Source: Streblospio benedicti
Lineage: Eukaryota > Annelida > Polychaeta > Spionida > Spionidae
Direction of reading: 5' to 3'
DNA length: 64,000 nucleotides
Assembly: GCA_019095985.1 (NCBI GenBank)
Contig: CM032661.1
Location: 20,775,432 to 20,839,431 of the forward strand
Positions 26,601-39,500 of the stretch are shown here, piece after piece. The notes under the pieces are model-generated. The model made no database searches and was not told the origin of the DNA. It saw only the letters and a program-made list of their open reading frames with translations. Each line of letters starts with the position of its first letter. Position 1 is the first letter of the stretch. Made by a program: the position numbers and the translations under genes.

Positions 26601-29600
26601 TTGTGCCGGCTATGAGTTGACTATGCGCTGACGGAGAAAAATCATTTAATGCCAAAAGGGGTTACCTATCAGCAGATGCTCGATGTATATAAATTTTGCC
26701 CGGAAATCCCTAGAATTTATTGTCAACCATACCCAGAAACTAGTGGGACGCGGCCTTTAGATCTCAATAGATGACATTGAAAGTAGCAAAAAATCAGTGT
26801 TGCAAAAATGTGTAAAGCTAAATTAACTATTATATGAATATGCGATTTCTTATTCGCGCAACAACTATTTTTATCCAAAAAGAATATATTGAACCCAACA
26901 TAACTATCTTAGCACAATTTTACAAGAGGTTCTTGTTCACTACCAGAATGACACAAACAACAAACACATGATAACCAATGTGAATTTTAATTAACAAAAT
27001 ATAAGAAAATAATTTGGAGATGTAATAAAAAACATATCCATATACACATCAACACCTTTCAAATCCCGCCTTATACTACTTGTATAGGGAAAATATGGTA
27101 GCATAAAATGTGTAAAACATAACAGAAATTACAAAGTATGACATGACTCGATTTTTTAATAAAAAATGATAATGCTCATAAATATTTGAGCAAGTTATCT
27201 ATTGGCAAAAATGCGTAGTTTCAGCGATTTCAACCTTGAAAATAATATATGATTACTTTGATGTCAGTCAACAAACAGAAAATATCAATAAAGATAAAAA
27301 TCACAAAAGTATGGGTGGCAAAACATGTTAAAAACATGAAACTAGGGTCAGTATTACTATAAAACTAGATTTGTGTAGGCACACAAACTTAAATAGTCAG
27401 CAAACATTAATAGCCTATGATAAGTAGGTCCAGGATTTACCAAAACCGCAAATGAAAGTCAAAATAATACATAGACGAAAACAGCAATAGCCAGTATATG
27501 TACATTTTGCATGTCAATTATGTAGACAACTAACATGGTTGAAATACTGAACAGAAATCCATAAGGAGATCCCACATGTAAATGAAAACATGTTGTAATG
27601 GCCTAAATTATCTACCACCTCTATATTACTACTGCTTTTATATCACCTCCATTTAAATTCATTTTGCGGATTCTCCACATTGATTCAATTTTATCTCGCA
27701 GGTCAAAAAAAGTTTATATTCATGGGAGGGGACACATACGTTTTTTATGAATGAAGGTCATGGGACATCAGGGTTTTTTTCATCACATCAGCATGGGACA
27801 TGACCTTTTTTCAGACAAGGTTTTCGATATGCACCGGTCCCCCCTGCCTGGTAAATATTGCACCGTCCCTTATTAGGTAACATTTGGGAGTTACCGAAAA
27901 CAAGTCACCAGAGGCAAGGTGAGAAAACACATGCTCAAAGTACAATGCCCAGGAAAATGCTCGGAGGATTATGCACAAGCTAAATCGAAGCTCCATGTAT
28001 GATTATCATGACACTTCAAAAGCTGAAAACCGTACTGCTCACTATCAAACCTCTAGTGGGCAAAATGCTTAAAAGTGGGGTTGTTTATATGTTTGAGTGT
28101 CCACGCTGCACAGCGTTTCATGTCGGCCAAACGGCACAGCATCTACAAACCCGCTTATTTATGAGCACAAAAACAGACCTGGTCCAGTGAAGTATCACAT
28201 AAGACAATGCCAAATCACTTTAAAGGAGGAAGATGTTATAGTCATCCACCAGACGTCTCGCGCTGAGATCTTTGGCTGACTTTAGACGCTCTGTACATAC
28301 GGCTACTGAGCTTGTTCATTACATCAATGAAAGACAATTCTAGAATATGTTAGCTGATATGTATAATACTGATAGTTTCAAATGTTCAACAACTGGTGCT
28401 TCAATTGATTATCAAACGTATAGATTGCATGCCATACAGATGGTGGCAACTGTAAATATATGATACCTAACCTTGAGTAAACTGTATTGTAAAACATGGC
28501 TATTTTTTTGGTAATACAATCCTTTATCATTCTTTTTCGTGTAATTTCATTGGTTATCAAGATTCAGAAGTATCCGATAACCCAGAGAGGGTTATCACCC
28601 CTCTTCGAAAAGGGGTGATACTATGGTTATTGTGCTTGTGCTCAGCCGGACTACTTTTTCACACTTTTTAAAACCGTGTTGTAATTGTTTAGAAAAGAAT
28701 GATAAATACAAAACGTGGTTTGTTGTGTAACATGAATTATTTTTATCAGGATTCGTTCTTGATGCGAATCAGGCTCAACCTTCGGGCTTGCCGTGATACG
28801 CCCCCAGAAATCCCCTGATAACATAATTCATATTACAAACTCACCCGGTTTTGTCTATATATCTATAGACTTCTTCACCTGGGAGATGTCTGCGTGATCT
28901 ATACTGCACATAATCAACTTTTTCAAAATTTTGCTGACCATTTAAACTTGATCGGAGGAAATTATTTCCGATAACAGTGATGCACTAATGTTGTGGTCGC
29001 TGCTATATTATAAAACTGTATTGAGAACGTTTGCCCGCACTCGTTCTCTGACATTTGCTCTAGAGGGCAAGTACAAGAAATACGCTATGCTTTGTATGCT
29101 TAGAATTACAGAATAATTAAATTGAACGGAATACCTAGTGTGAGACCCTCTTACCCCCATCTGTGTTGAGGACATGTATTTTACCAATATTTTTAAATTG
29201 CCTTTCGAATCTCAATTTGCTTCCGAAGGCCCTGGACTTTATGATTAGATTATTGGTCTGTAGTGATAATTTCCAAAACTCTACATTGCATCACAATGTA
29301 ACTACCTACCTCCATCGATTCCAACAACATCACGTGCACATCGATGTATTGATTGCAGACAATAAACTTTCCACATAACTATAAGGAACAAAGTAACCTC
29401 TCTTGTTATAGCTTTATATCAGTGGAATCCTAGACCATACTTTGTTGATTTTAATGTGTACATTTTTGCTGGCTTTTATCTTATTAAAAAATGTGCGTAA
29501 CTAGCTTTACTTATCAATTAATAATAATCTTTCTTTTGTTTGTTTATTGTTTTTCTTTCTTTCTTTTTTTCTTTTTTATTGTTTATTCATTCTTACACAC

Positions 29601-29876
29601 CTTGGACTATGGTAATAACCATTTATCAAAGGCTACAAACTATACAACATTAAAGATGGTACACTCTACTAAAAACGTTTGTGTTCCTTCTATCCTTCTA
29701 TGATTTGTATTCTCGTTTGTCCCAAGAAAAAACAATGTACCCAGTGAAACCGACAGTATCCATTATCAAGCGTACAAGATTATAGATAATGAGACTATAG
29801 TATAGTGAATAAATTCAAAACCTACCTGGTACTTGCCAAACTCTCCTATAATCGAGAACACTTGGTCGAATTTCAT
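11686..29876 (-). CDS. SLC22-family organic ion transporter, complete 15-exon gene
   Basis: Coding exons in order: 29826-29876, 21967-22154, 21313-21466, 20980-21083, 20341-20495, 19676-19762, 19192-19273, 18559-18691, 18388-18476, 17738-17856, 17082-17189, 13991-14094, 13621-13701, 12041-12177 and 11686-11824. All junctions are GT-AG, all phases agree and the total is 1731 bp (576 residues plus stop). It starts MKFDQVFSIIGEFGKYQ. A large extracellular loop follows TM1, with sequons NTT, NVT and NRT and a run of cysteines. The MFS motif GFLSDRYGRKK follows TM2, PESPRWLL comes after TM6 (about 277-284), and PYIIFG/LLPETL mark TM12. SLC22 proteins are 12-TM plasma-membrane carriers of organic cations, carnitine or anions; the substrate cannot be told from sequence here. 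Intron 1 is 7.7 kb and full of transposons. Confidence 0.93.
14095..17081. other. SLC22 intron 11
   Basis: Nearly 3 kb of AT-rich intron between exons 11 and 12. No nested gene, clear terminal repeats or exon-like frames were recognised. Confidence 0.5.
18216..18363. mobile_element. MITE with CATAGGCAGATCCAGG ends
   Basis: Inverted ends CATAGGCAGATCCAGG and CCTGGAACTGCCTATG bound about 148 bp that includes G-rich and T-rich tracts. It lies in SLC22 intron 9, ending about 19 bp from the donor site of exon 9. Related sequences occur at 21786-21953, 36008-36107 (degenerate), 43631-43862 and 55594. Confidence 0.65.
21786..21953. mobile_element. MITE of the same family as 18216
   Basis: The right end reads CGGATCTGCCTATGC and the left end GGAGGTCCAGATTTAC, a degraded match to the family ends. 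It sits in SLC22 intron 2, with its right end 8 bp from the donor site of exon 2. Confidence 0.55.
22244..23460 (+). repeat. Decayed tandem repeat element, period about 150 bp
   Basis: The motif TTTGGCACTTTGCCAATTAA recurs in variants near 22415, 22568, 22722, 22852, 23024 and 23157, spaced about 130-170 bp. Between the copies other shared phrases recur, such as 'ccatttatggtccatttt' and 'cttagtacaatgcttacatg'. The 5' end (TTGACAAGCTAGAG) and the 3' end (GCGACGCCGTGTTCTTTGAACAC) match the second copy of this element at 32990-33600. It lies in SLC22 intron 1. Coding capacity is not evident. Confidence 0.65.
25155..25245. repeat. (AC)n-rich simple repeat
   Basis: A run of C tracts and CA dinucleotides directly upstream of the Penelope-like reverse transcriptase fragment. 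Confidence 0.85.
25755..27869. mobile_element. Harbinger-type DNA transposon, 2.1 kb, non-autonomous
   Basis: The ends are inverted repeats of about 40 bp: GGGACGGTGCAATATTTA on the left and its complement at 27852-27869. TTA lies on both sides (25752-25754 and 27870-27872), a 3 bp target duplication of the TWA type used by PIF/Harbinger elements. No transposase-like frame was found inside. It interrupts a Penelope-like element, whose coding resumes right after the duplication, so it is the younger of the two. Confidence 0.8.
26445..26573. repeat. Perfect-looking 60 bp fold-back inside the Harbinger element
   Basis: Arms 26445-26504 and 26514-26573 are inverted copies with a 9 bp loop. They begin AGCAGACAGTGAA and end TTCACTGTCTGCT. 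A handful of mismatches are present. It may be a separate MITE nested in the larger transposon or part of its own structure. Confidence 0.8.
28710..28854. repeat. Inverted repeat around TTATCAGG/CCTGATAA
   Basis: Arms ATGAATTATTTTTATCAGG (28732-28750) and CCTGATAACATAATTCAT (28814-28831) extend outward with lower identity to about 28710 and 28854. A smaller hairpin (TATCACCCCT with AGGGGTGATA) lies near 28590-28621. This is probably a small DNA transposon relic. Confidence 0.6.
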
Positions 29877-30391
29877 GTCGAACAGGCGATCTTTACGTCG
29901 TATGCTGCAGCAACTATAGGCGATATGAATCGTTCACCAAGTATATGCCGTTTATGGCGGAAAATTCCGTTTGTGATGTTCAGTGCCCTGGTAGATTATG
30001 TGCCTTGTTGCTCTACTGCAGTCAACCTATTGAATATATTATATAGTTTACTTTCTAGTTGGATGCTTTTCCGCAAAAAAAGTATGCATGCGTGCGTGCG
30101 GGTTTCCTTGTTGTTGGGTGTTTTTTTTTAACTATTTGTAAGTAAAAATAACAAAATGCCAAAGATTGTGGCTAAGATATTATAAAAATGATATCATAAA
30201 TGACATCACATAAATACAGCTATGAAATAAAAAGATAAAGAAAATGCTCAGTTAAAAAATGTTTGTTCAGACTGTAAAAATTAGTATCAACAAACGATGA
30301 TGTTACAATTGCAAAAGTACTTGTGTGTAGAATTTAATAGTAAAACATACTTACAATATGTTGGAAACAGCGAATATTGTGAATAGGTATA

Positions 30392-32090
30392 TTAAATTTT
30401 ATGAAGTGGCTGGGGAGCCGACGTCGGCTCCAAAGCCTACCCTCAGTGTGTAAGCTAGGGAGCCGACGGAAATATCTAAAATAGTAGAGTGTATTAGCTT
30501 ACCACTATTACAAGAAATATATGAAGATTACATTTTTCTGTTTTCCTATATTGAATGTTTTGGTTATAATATAGTCTACCACTTTTTATGCATACATGAT
30601 ATTTGAATAACATATGAATTTTAATTATTCATACTGCTTATCCTAATTTGAGTAATACTAATAACTTTCTTTCTATGAAATTGTACTTAGTACATAAGTT
30701 TATGTCAGAAGTATTTATATACATGTAGTTGAATTCACGCATTATACATACATTTTGTTTTGTCCTTTGTAACTAAATTGATTAAAGGTCATTTAGGTTC
30801 ATGAATGTCTTAACCTAACTTAATCAATTAGGTTATTTTAATCTTAATTGCTGGGAATTTTTGAAGTGTTGCAAGTAGGACTCCCAAGAAAACAACCAAA
30901 ATTAAGTAAGCAAACACCTTTCTGCAAGAAAACTGTATGGTTATGTTGAGAATGTGTTAAAAGGTAGCTTAATGGAATCAGGAATGATGTATGAGGAAAA
31001 TGTGCTGACATATGCCTGCATGGATGAAGAAATTGTTGATTTTAGTAGAAAAGAAAATATATGATGAAATTGCTTAGCAATATCATATTATTGAAAGTTT
31101 AATTCACAGTTACATCCATGTTAGTATGAACAAGATGAACTATATGTATTATTTGAAATATGGAATTTTTGTACGTAATGATTTTTGAATGTCAATATTC
31201 AATGAAGTATTAAGAAGATATACATGTCTTTTTAACAACTGAACTGATTCTTCTTGCAACACTCCTTAAATTCCCAGTAAATAAATCATTCTCAGCAAAC
31301 AAATAGCCTGATTGGTCAACTGGTTAAGACATTCACCTAACTATTCAATTTAGTTACAGTGGACAAAACAATGTATGCATAGTCATTGAATTTAATTATA
31401 TGAATACATGTACTTCAGACATATACTTAGCTACTAAGTACAATTTCATTCAAAGAAATATCTTAGGAATACAAATTCAAATTAAGCTCACTTAATCATC
31501 TTTTTTCAGTAACTATTGTGAAAATCATTCTTTTGAGCAAATATCATGTAATACATACGTATAACTAATATGATGAAACTAAATCATTCAATATAGGATA
31601 ACAGGATAATATAATCATTCAATATTGGATAACATGATGATATAATCATCATATATTTCTTATTAAAGGGGTACGCTAATACACATAAATGTATGCTTAG
31701 TGCTTTAATTCAAAGATATGAATACTTCTGACATATACATATGTACAAAGTACAATTTAATTGAAATAAATTTATTAGGCATACTCAATTTAGCCTCTCA
31801 ACATAACCATCTTTAATGTTTTATGCAAATATCATGTATGCATAAAAAGTGGTTGTCTATGTTGTAACCAAAACATTTATTATAGGATAACAGGAAAATC
31901 TTATCTTCATATACATGTATGTCTTATAAAGTGGTAAGCTATTACACTACTATTCTAGATATTTCTGTCGGCTCCCTAGCTTACACACTGAGGGTAGGCT
32001 AGGGAGCCGACAAATGTCGGCTCCCTAGCCTATCCACAGTGGGTTGGCTAGGGAGCCGACGTCGGCTCCCCTAGCCACTTCTAAATTTTA
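30392..32090. mobile_element. Fold-back element with AGCCGACGTCGGCT ends
   Basis: The left arm (30392 to about 30870) is repeated in inverted form on the right (about 31260-32090). The ends read GTGGCTGGGGAGCCGACGTC and its inverted match. Homology continues inward through TGTGTAAGCTAGGGAGCCGAC, AATATCTAAAATAGTAG and TTTTTATGCATACATGATAT. The right arm has an extra tandem copy of a unit of about 300 bp (about 31375-31670). No coding capacity is seen. Target duplications could not be defined. Confidence 0.75.
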
Positions 32091-32249
32091 CGTTCAAGAT
32101 TTCATAGAGTCCAAATTATATTAACTATTCAAGCCCGTCACACGGACTAAAATAGTGGCTAAGCCAAAAGTGGACATTTTCCACAATGGGCGTTATTGAT
32201 GGAATAGATTTGGACATTTTATATAATAAATATAACGATTCTATAAGGA

Positions 32250-33650
<1,401 letters not shown>

Positions 33651-36573
33651 TATTTGTTTATACATTTTTATATATTCTAATTGTCACATATCAGTATGAT
33701 TAACTATTGTTGGGTTAAATTGAATTGAATTGGTAACCTGGATATCTGCCAAGGTATCAGTGTCCTCCTTTGCCTATTACTACAAATTAGTACACCTGTA
33801 ATGGGAGCCTAGGCAGGCTAATGTAAAATTAAATATGCTTGGTTAGAGTTCTAATTTACATAACTATAATTAATTCGAATTCTGGAAAAGAATCACACAC
33901 ATAAAAGGGCATTAGCATGTTAGCGTTGTCTTCCCTTCTCCACATCATATATATTTTACTCTCAGCTCAATATATGAAGGATGCACCTACTTTTGATGTT
34001 TTAACACATTTTGCTAATCACTCACATTAAAGTCATATTATAGTCAGTGACGTGTAATTAAAATGACCATGACCACCACAACGCGCACTATGAAATCTAT
34101 CACCCTGTAGACCACAGGGCCTGTAGTTATAGTAATCACTCTGTTATCCTGTTAGTCTGTTACTCTGTTATCCTGACGATGGTCACTTTGCAAAGAGCTC
34201 CCTGGTCCATGTGCTCATACACTCATTCAGATTCAATTGCTGGCTTTTACCTATGACTGCTGCACTTTCACGAATGAAGCTCACGTATCTTTAACCAGGC
34301 CTGGGCCCACACATGCTTTCTAATTGCAATAACAAGTATTTTGGCATGATTGAGTACTCTAAAAGTACTTTTATGTTTAAAATCACCCATTGTTTTCATT
34401 GATGCGATAAGCATGATTTATTTTATTTTCAAGTAATATTGATGTGTGTACCCGCAAAATTGTGATTCTATAGCATGTTCGAGATTTTGATTAGTTATCT
34501 TTTTCACATTTAACTTAAATCATACTGTCCATTAGAAATTTTCGTTGACTGAGTATTTCTCTCTTCGTCAGACTTCAATGGTGGTAAAATATTGCCACAA
34601 ATCTTGGACGGTCATACTGATGTCCTTCAATGTAGAGTTAAAACTGATCGCACTCGTTCACCTGCATCGTCGCAACACTGAAATATCTTTTGCGCAGTAC
34701 ATATGTTCAGTGTCACAATCTCTACATATGTTTTCATTGGCTAAGGCCATGGATAGCTCTCCGCAAAATATCGTTAGAAAGGGTTATTTTCAAAACTCTG
34801 AATATCAGATGTCAACAGACCTCTGAACCATTACGATTGCTCAGTCAAAATGTGACCAACCACAGCCTTGTAATCCCAGAATTGGAATGAGGTCGAGTGA
34901 TCAATCCGAGGAATTCAACCCATCAGTTTGCAACTTTGTAGTATTCAAACGGGTCACATAAAGTGATAAATTATGTTAATCCACTCTCAGGCATAACATT
35001 TTACACGTTAATTTGTTTGGCGTCTGATTCTCAGAGTGATTTTCAATAGCTTTTGATTTGAATAATGAGCTCAAATTAAATGAGGCTGGTTAACATGACA
35101 AATTGGCAGTATGTATGTACTATTTAGAAAGTGCTGACATGAACCCTTCCATGATGCACAGTGATAAAACTAGTTAATTTAAGATTTCAAACAGTAAATT
35201 GATTTAATTCCAATTACTCAGTACTTCATTGCCAGTTTCACAGTTTCAATCGACTCCAAACCTGCCCAACAAGTATTGCGTAGTCAAAGTATCTGGATCT
35301 AGCTAGTTTCAAGTATATCTAGATCTAGCTAGATCTACATAAATGAATTATGTGAGTTTTGCTCAACAGTTATGACCCACATACGAGAGGCCAATAAACC
35401 TACATTTTGTTGATGAATTATCGAGGCCACGAAGCTCCCTGCCAACTAAAAACTAACACTGAGTCCTTCTTGTTAAACATGAACTCACTCAACGCTAAGA
35501 GCATCAAGCCACCTGGAAAGTACATGTATATAAAAAAAAGTCAGATAAACTCAGATAAAACACCAAGTCCTGAGTTTATGAATGTTCCTTCTTGCAAGAA
35601 TAATGGCCCGACCTCTGAGCACTGGAGTCAGATCTTACAAATGGAACTTTAGAGGAGCAACATTAACATGGATGACTTCACTCCTCTTGGGCGGGTTTAG
35701 AAAGAAGTGGGATGTTGCAGGAAAGGCCGAAAAGAGAGGAACGTGTGGGGGAAATGCCAAAAAGGGATGTATGATTTGAAGGAAGTAGGATGTGAGAGAA
35801 AAGCCTGAGAATAGGAATGTGGAATTTCTTGAACCCTTATACCCCCTGCCCCATCCCCCATCCCACCCCCATTTTAATTGTATAAATCTTTCGGGTTCGT
35901 TTTAAACTCTTGTGTATGCTTCCAATAGTCGTGTGGGTATAAACAGTTTTATAAAGAAGGTTGTGTATTATCACATCTGATGGTTAAGATAATAAATAAC
36001 TACAGTGGGTAATATGGGGGTTATTCAGTGGCAAATCCATGAATGGGGGCGCGGAACTCACTGCGAGTCCATGATCCACGTGCAACTAGTTCTGGATCTG
36101 CCACAGATATCAGAAAACCACATGGGTTGCAGACTGTAATGAGGGTGTTGACAAAATTAGTAATTTAAAATTAGCAGGATAATTAAAATGAAAGACAACA
36201 TACACATGGTAAAAGCGTTTCAATTTATTCAATGTGCACCAAATCGCAGCATGAGTACTCAATATGTAGGCCTACTACACAGAGATGAGTGCTATAGAGC
36301 GAATACATGTTATAGTCTGTACACTTTTTCTTTCATATAAATATTTTGTTTTGCAAATAACAAGTACACATAAAGTTCCCTGAGTAGTTCGTGGCAAGAA
36401 TACTTCAAGAGAAGAACACTGAACAATACATTTTAACAATCTTCAAACTAACATACATTATATGACTCTCTTGCGCTGGGGGAATTTCACACGGCATTAT
36501 CACAGACCTTAAATATTAGCAGTTTGTGTAGACTCTGTGGCATTGTTTCAACAGTTTAAATGAATGTTCATTC
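33651..36573. other. Intergenic between SLC22 and SDR genes
   Basis: No gene recognised. A small minisatellite of CTCTGTTATCCTGTTAG-like units lies at about 34137-34175. TAGATCTAGCTAGATCTA-like short repeats lie at about 35285-35340. A degenerate MITE with GTGGCAAATCCATGAA and TTCTGGATCTGCCAC ends lies at about 36008-36107. Confidence 0.5.
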
Positions 36574-39500
36574 CTATAGCTTCGCATTCAAGTGCTCAAA
36601 TCCAGTCTTCGGAAACTCAACAAACTTGTGGCCACGCACAGACACTTGCATAACGGCCCCGTTGAGTTCAGGGTCATCCAATAATGCATCAAATGCGACC
36701 ACAACGTCCTCTGGCCTGGAAAACATAAGGAAACAAAAACACGCCTGTATTAGAAGTACGTGATTGCTGGTTATTGGTCTGTAAAATATAATGAAATATA
36801 AAACTTTTTGACGTAAATTTGTGACTGCGGTTGGGCATTGTCTGATGTGATGGCTTGTGCTATTGGCATTATTTAAAATTAGCTACATATTTTGTCCAAT
36901 GATATAATTGAGCAAATGTGACAAACACCAGATAATAACAGTTAACATCAATGACTAACGCAATCCAGCACCACAGGTGTTATATTCCACGGTTGGCAAG
37001 AATGGGAATTTTTTGTTGAATTTAATTTGTTTACTTTTAATAATACCATTAGATTTCTACTAAGATTGTAAGACAGACTACAGCCGTATGCATTTTAATG
37101 GCAGCAGTCCATGATTTATTCTATCACTGGGTGGGTGTGGTTACAATGATGCCTACGGTATTTATACCTAAAACGAATATATTGCCAAAGATCTCACTTA
37201 GCAAATTCAAAGGAAACTAATTGTGAAACATGAACTACAGTAGAACCTTCCATTAAGACCACCTCTATAAAGAGAACACCTCTATAATAAGACAACTTTT
37301 CAAGGTCCCAAACCTTCATAAAGCTACCAAAATGAACCTGTGTATAGCGATCACCTCTCTATTGAGACCACTTATCACAGATCCCACATGTGGTCCTAAA
37401 AGAGAGGTTTTACTGTAAATGTACTCACTTCATCACCCCCACAGCTCGGATTGAGGTCGTTGCCAGCTCGTGTCCAATGCACTGGTCCGGCGAGATTTTC
37501 AGGATGTCCGTGTCGGCGAAATACGGACATAGCACATTGATGCGGACTCCGTGGACTTGATATAGAGGGTTCAACTGAATGCAAAAGTGAGGGGAATTCA
37601 CTTTTGATAATATGGCATTAATTGCTTGTACAAAGTGAATTTACATTGATTAACCGTTTGTATTAATATACGGGTAATATGGCATCTACATGTGTCTGTG
37701 CTGTTCGTTTAATATTTAATCACTCCAAATAAAATTACTTTGAGTGACTTGTATGGTTAGTCGTTAGTCCATGAGGACCAGAGGCTCAAAGCTTCGAGCT
37801 CATAGATTTTATGAGTAGCTAAATTGGTATATGTCTCAAATATACCGAGTGGACACCCAGAGCTAAAGCTGACCAGTCAAGTACAATGTGCATCCAGTTT
37901 TATATAAACTACAATAATGTGGCAATTATAAAAAGACTATGAGCTTGTATCCCTCCAGATGTACTCAAATTATAATTTGTTGCTTTTAATTTGTCTCACA
38001 GACTAGCTAAGAGAAGGTGTGGCAATCAGCTGGGTGTACAGAAGAAGCGCTTACCGCCCACGCCCGCGAATACGCCACCACGCCCGTCTTGGCAGCGCTG
38101 TAGGCGGGCATGAACGGCGTGGGGGTGAGGCCCGCGGCAGACGCGATATTGATCACGTGACCTCCGGCACCGCCCGCGTCCTTGCCCATGAATTTGAGGC
38201 CCAGCATCGTGCCGCGAATGACGCCATTCTATGATAATTTAAGATTGTATTCATTGCATGATATGTGTGACATATGTGACTTTACAACATGATTGGGTTC
38301 GGTCACTTCTGCAAGCATCACCAGAATGAAAAGGTTTGAATTGTAAACAAGAGATACCTAGAGTTGTTTGGCGGGTTATAAGTGTCTTCTGCGAGTGAGA
38401 AGCACCACGGGTGCCTTGGTTAAAGAAAAACCTGAATCTGTCTCTAAGAATTACGTGCGAGTGCGATCTAAACATAATACTCTTATCCCCTGGCAACTTT
38501 CCTACTCTTTAAGCATACTTTCTGATACATCAAAGGTAATCTTTTTTCATAAAATCTATATATTCCTGATTGCCACATAGACGCTTGGGATCACAAGTGG
38601 GGATGGAAACAAAACGGAGTTAATATTTATTGCTGAAGGTAGTCTAAAGACTCAGACTATACACATACATAATGCCCTCTGGTGTGGAAATTGTAAAAAT
38701 AAAATACAGCCTGTGTGCTGACTGGGTTGCGTGCACGTGTGTGTGGGTACACGTGCATACTCACCAGGTTGACGTCCACCATGCGCTCCCAGCGCGCCTC
38801 GTCCATAACGCCCGCGTTGTTCACCACAAGGTCCACACCTCCATAACGTCCCCGCACTTCCGAGAACAGGGCTGCCGCGGGGAACGCAAAAACAAAACAG
38901 GAAAACGTGTAATATACATTTAGGGGAGACCGGGGCAAGTTGAAACACGGGGCAAGTTGAAACACACCCAATAGTTCAATATTTAATTAATATGTTGTGT
39001 TATTGATGTTTGAAACAAAGTATGTGACTTGATATTGATTTGCAAACAAAGTGTGGGAGACGCTGAAAAGATAAGAAAAAGGTTGGAAGAAAAAACATTG
39101 TTTGAGCCAAGTAAGTAAATTTTCTAAGTTCTTTTAAATTTATTTTAAATTCAATATCATACATGGAATCTTTATAGTCCACTTTTCATGCAAAAGTATA
39201 TATATTTGTGCTTTGAATCAATAAATTTTAAGTTTGATCTACATAATGCTGGATAACATTCCGTGTGTGTTTTAGATGAGAGTTGGCTGCGGTAGATTGA
39301 AACAAAATTCAGTGGGCAGATTGTAACAGCGTTTCAATTCGCCCTGAATGGTAAAAATGTTCTTGTAGATCTTCTGAAGTAAATAATTCAAACCAAATAC
39401 ATTATATATTGTGACGCTAAACTTAGAGTGCGATTGAGGTTGAATTTGTTCATAATCAGGGCATGTTACAGAATATCAAATTTATTGAAATCAAATAAAT

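Larger units (their letters stand above)
25255..28345 (+). mobile_element. Penelope-like element (RT and GIY-YIG parts), split by a DNA transposon
   Basis: At 25284-25420 the plus strand reads FYRQIDGLLMGSAPAPHLANG, followed by an FDMDDVL catalytic box, the usual RT palm of Penelope-like elements. Thumb-region phrases continue to FYEPIIRAL at 25750. Coding resumes after a 2.1 kb insertion: WELPKTS, KVQCPGKCSEDYAQAKSK, LKTVLLTIKPLVGKMLKSGVVYMFECPRC (read in parts), VGQTAQHLQTR and a nuclease tail ending near 28279. The RT starts mid-domain, so the element is 5' truncated, and several frame changes show that it is dead. It lies in SLC22 intron 1, on the opposite strand to the gene. Confidence 0.8.
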
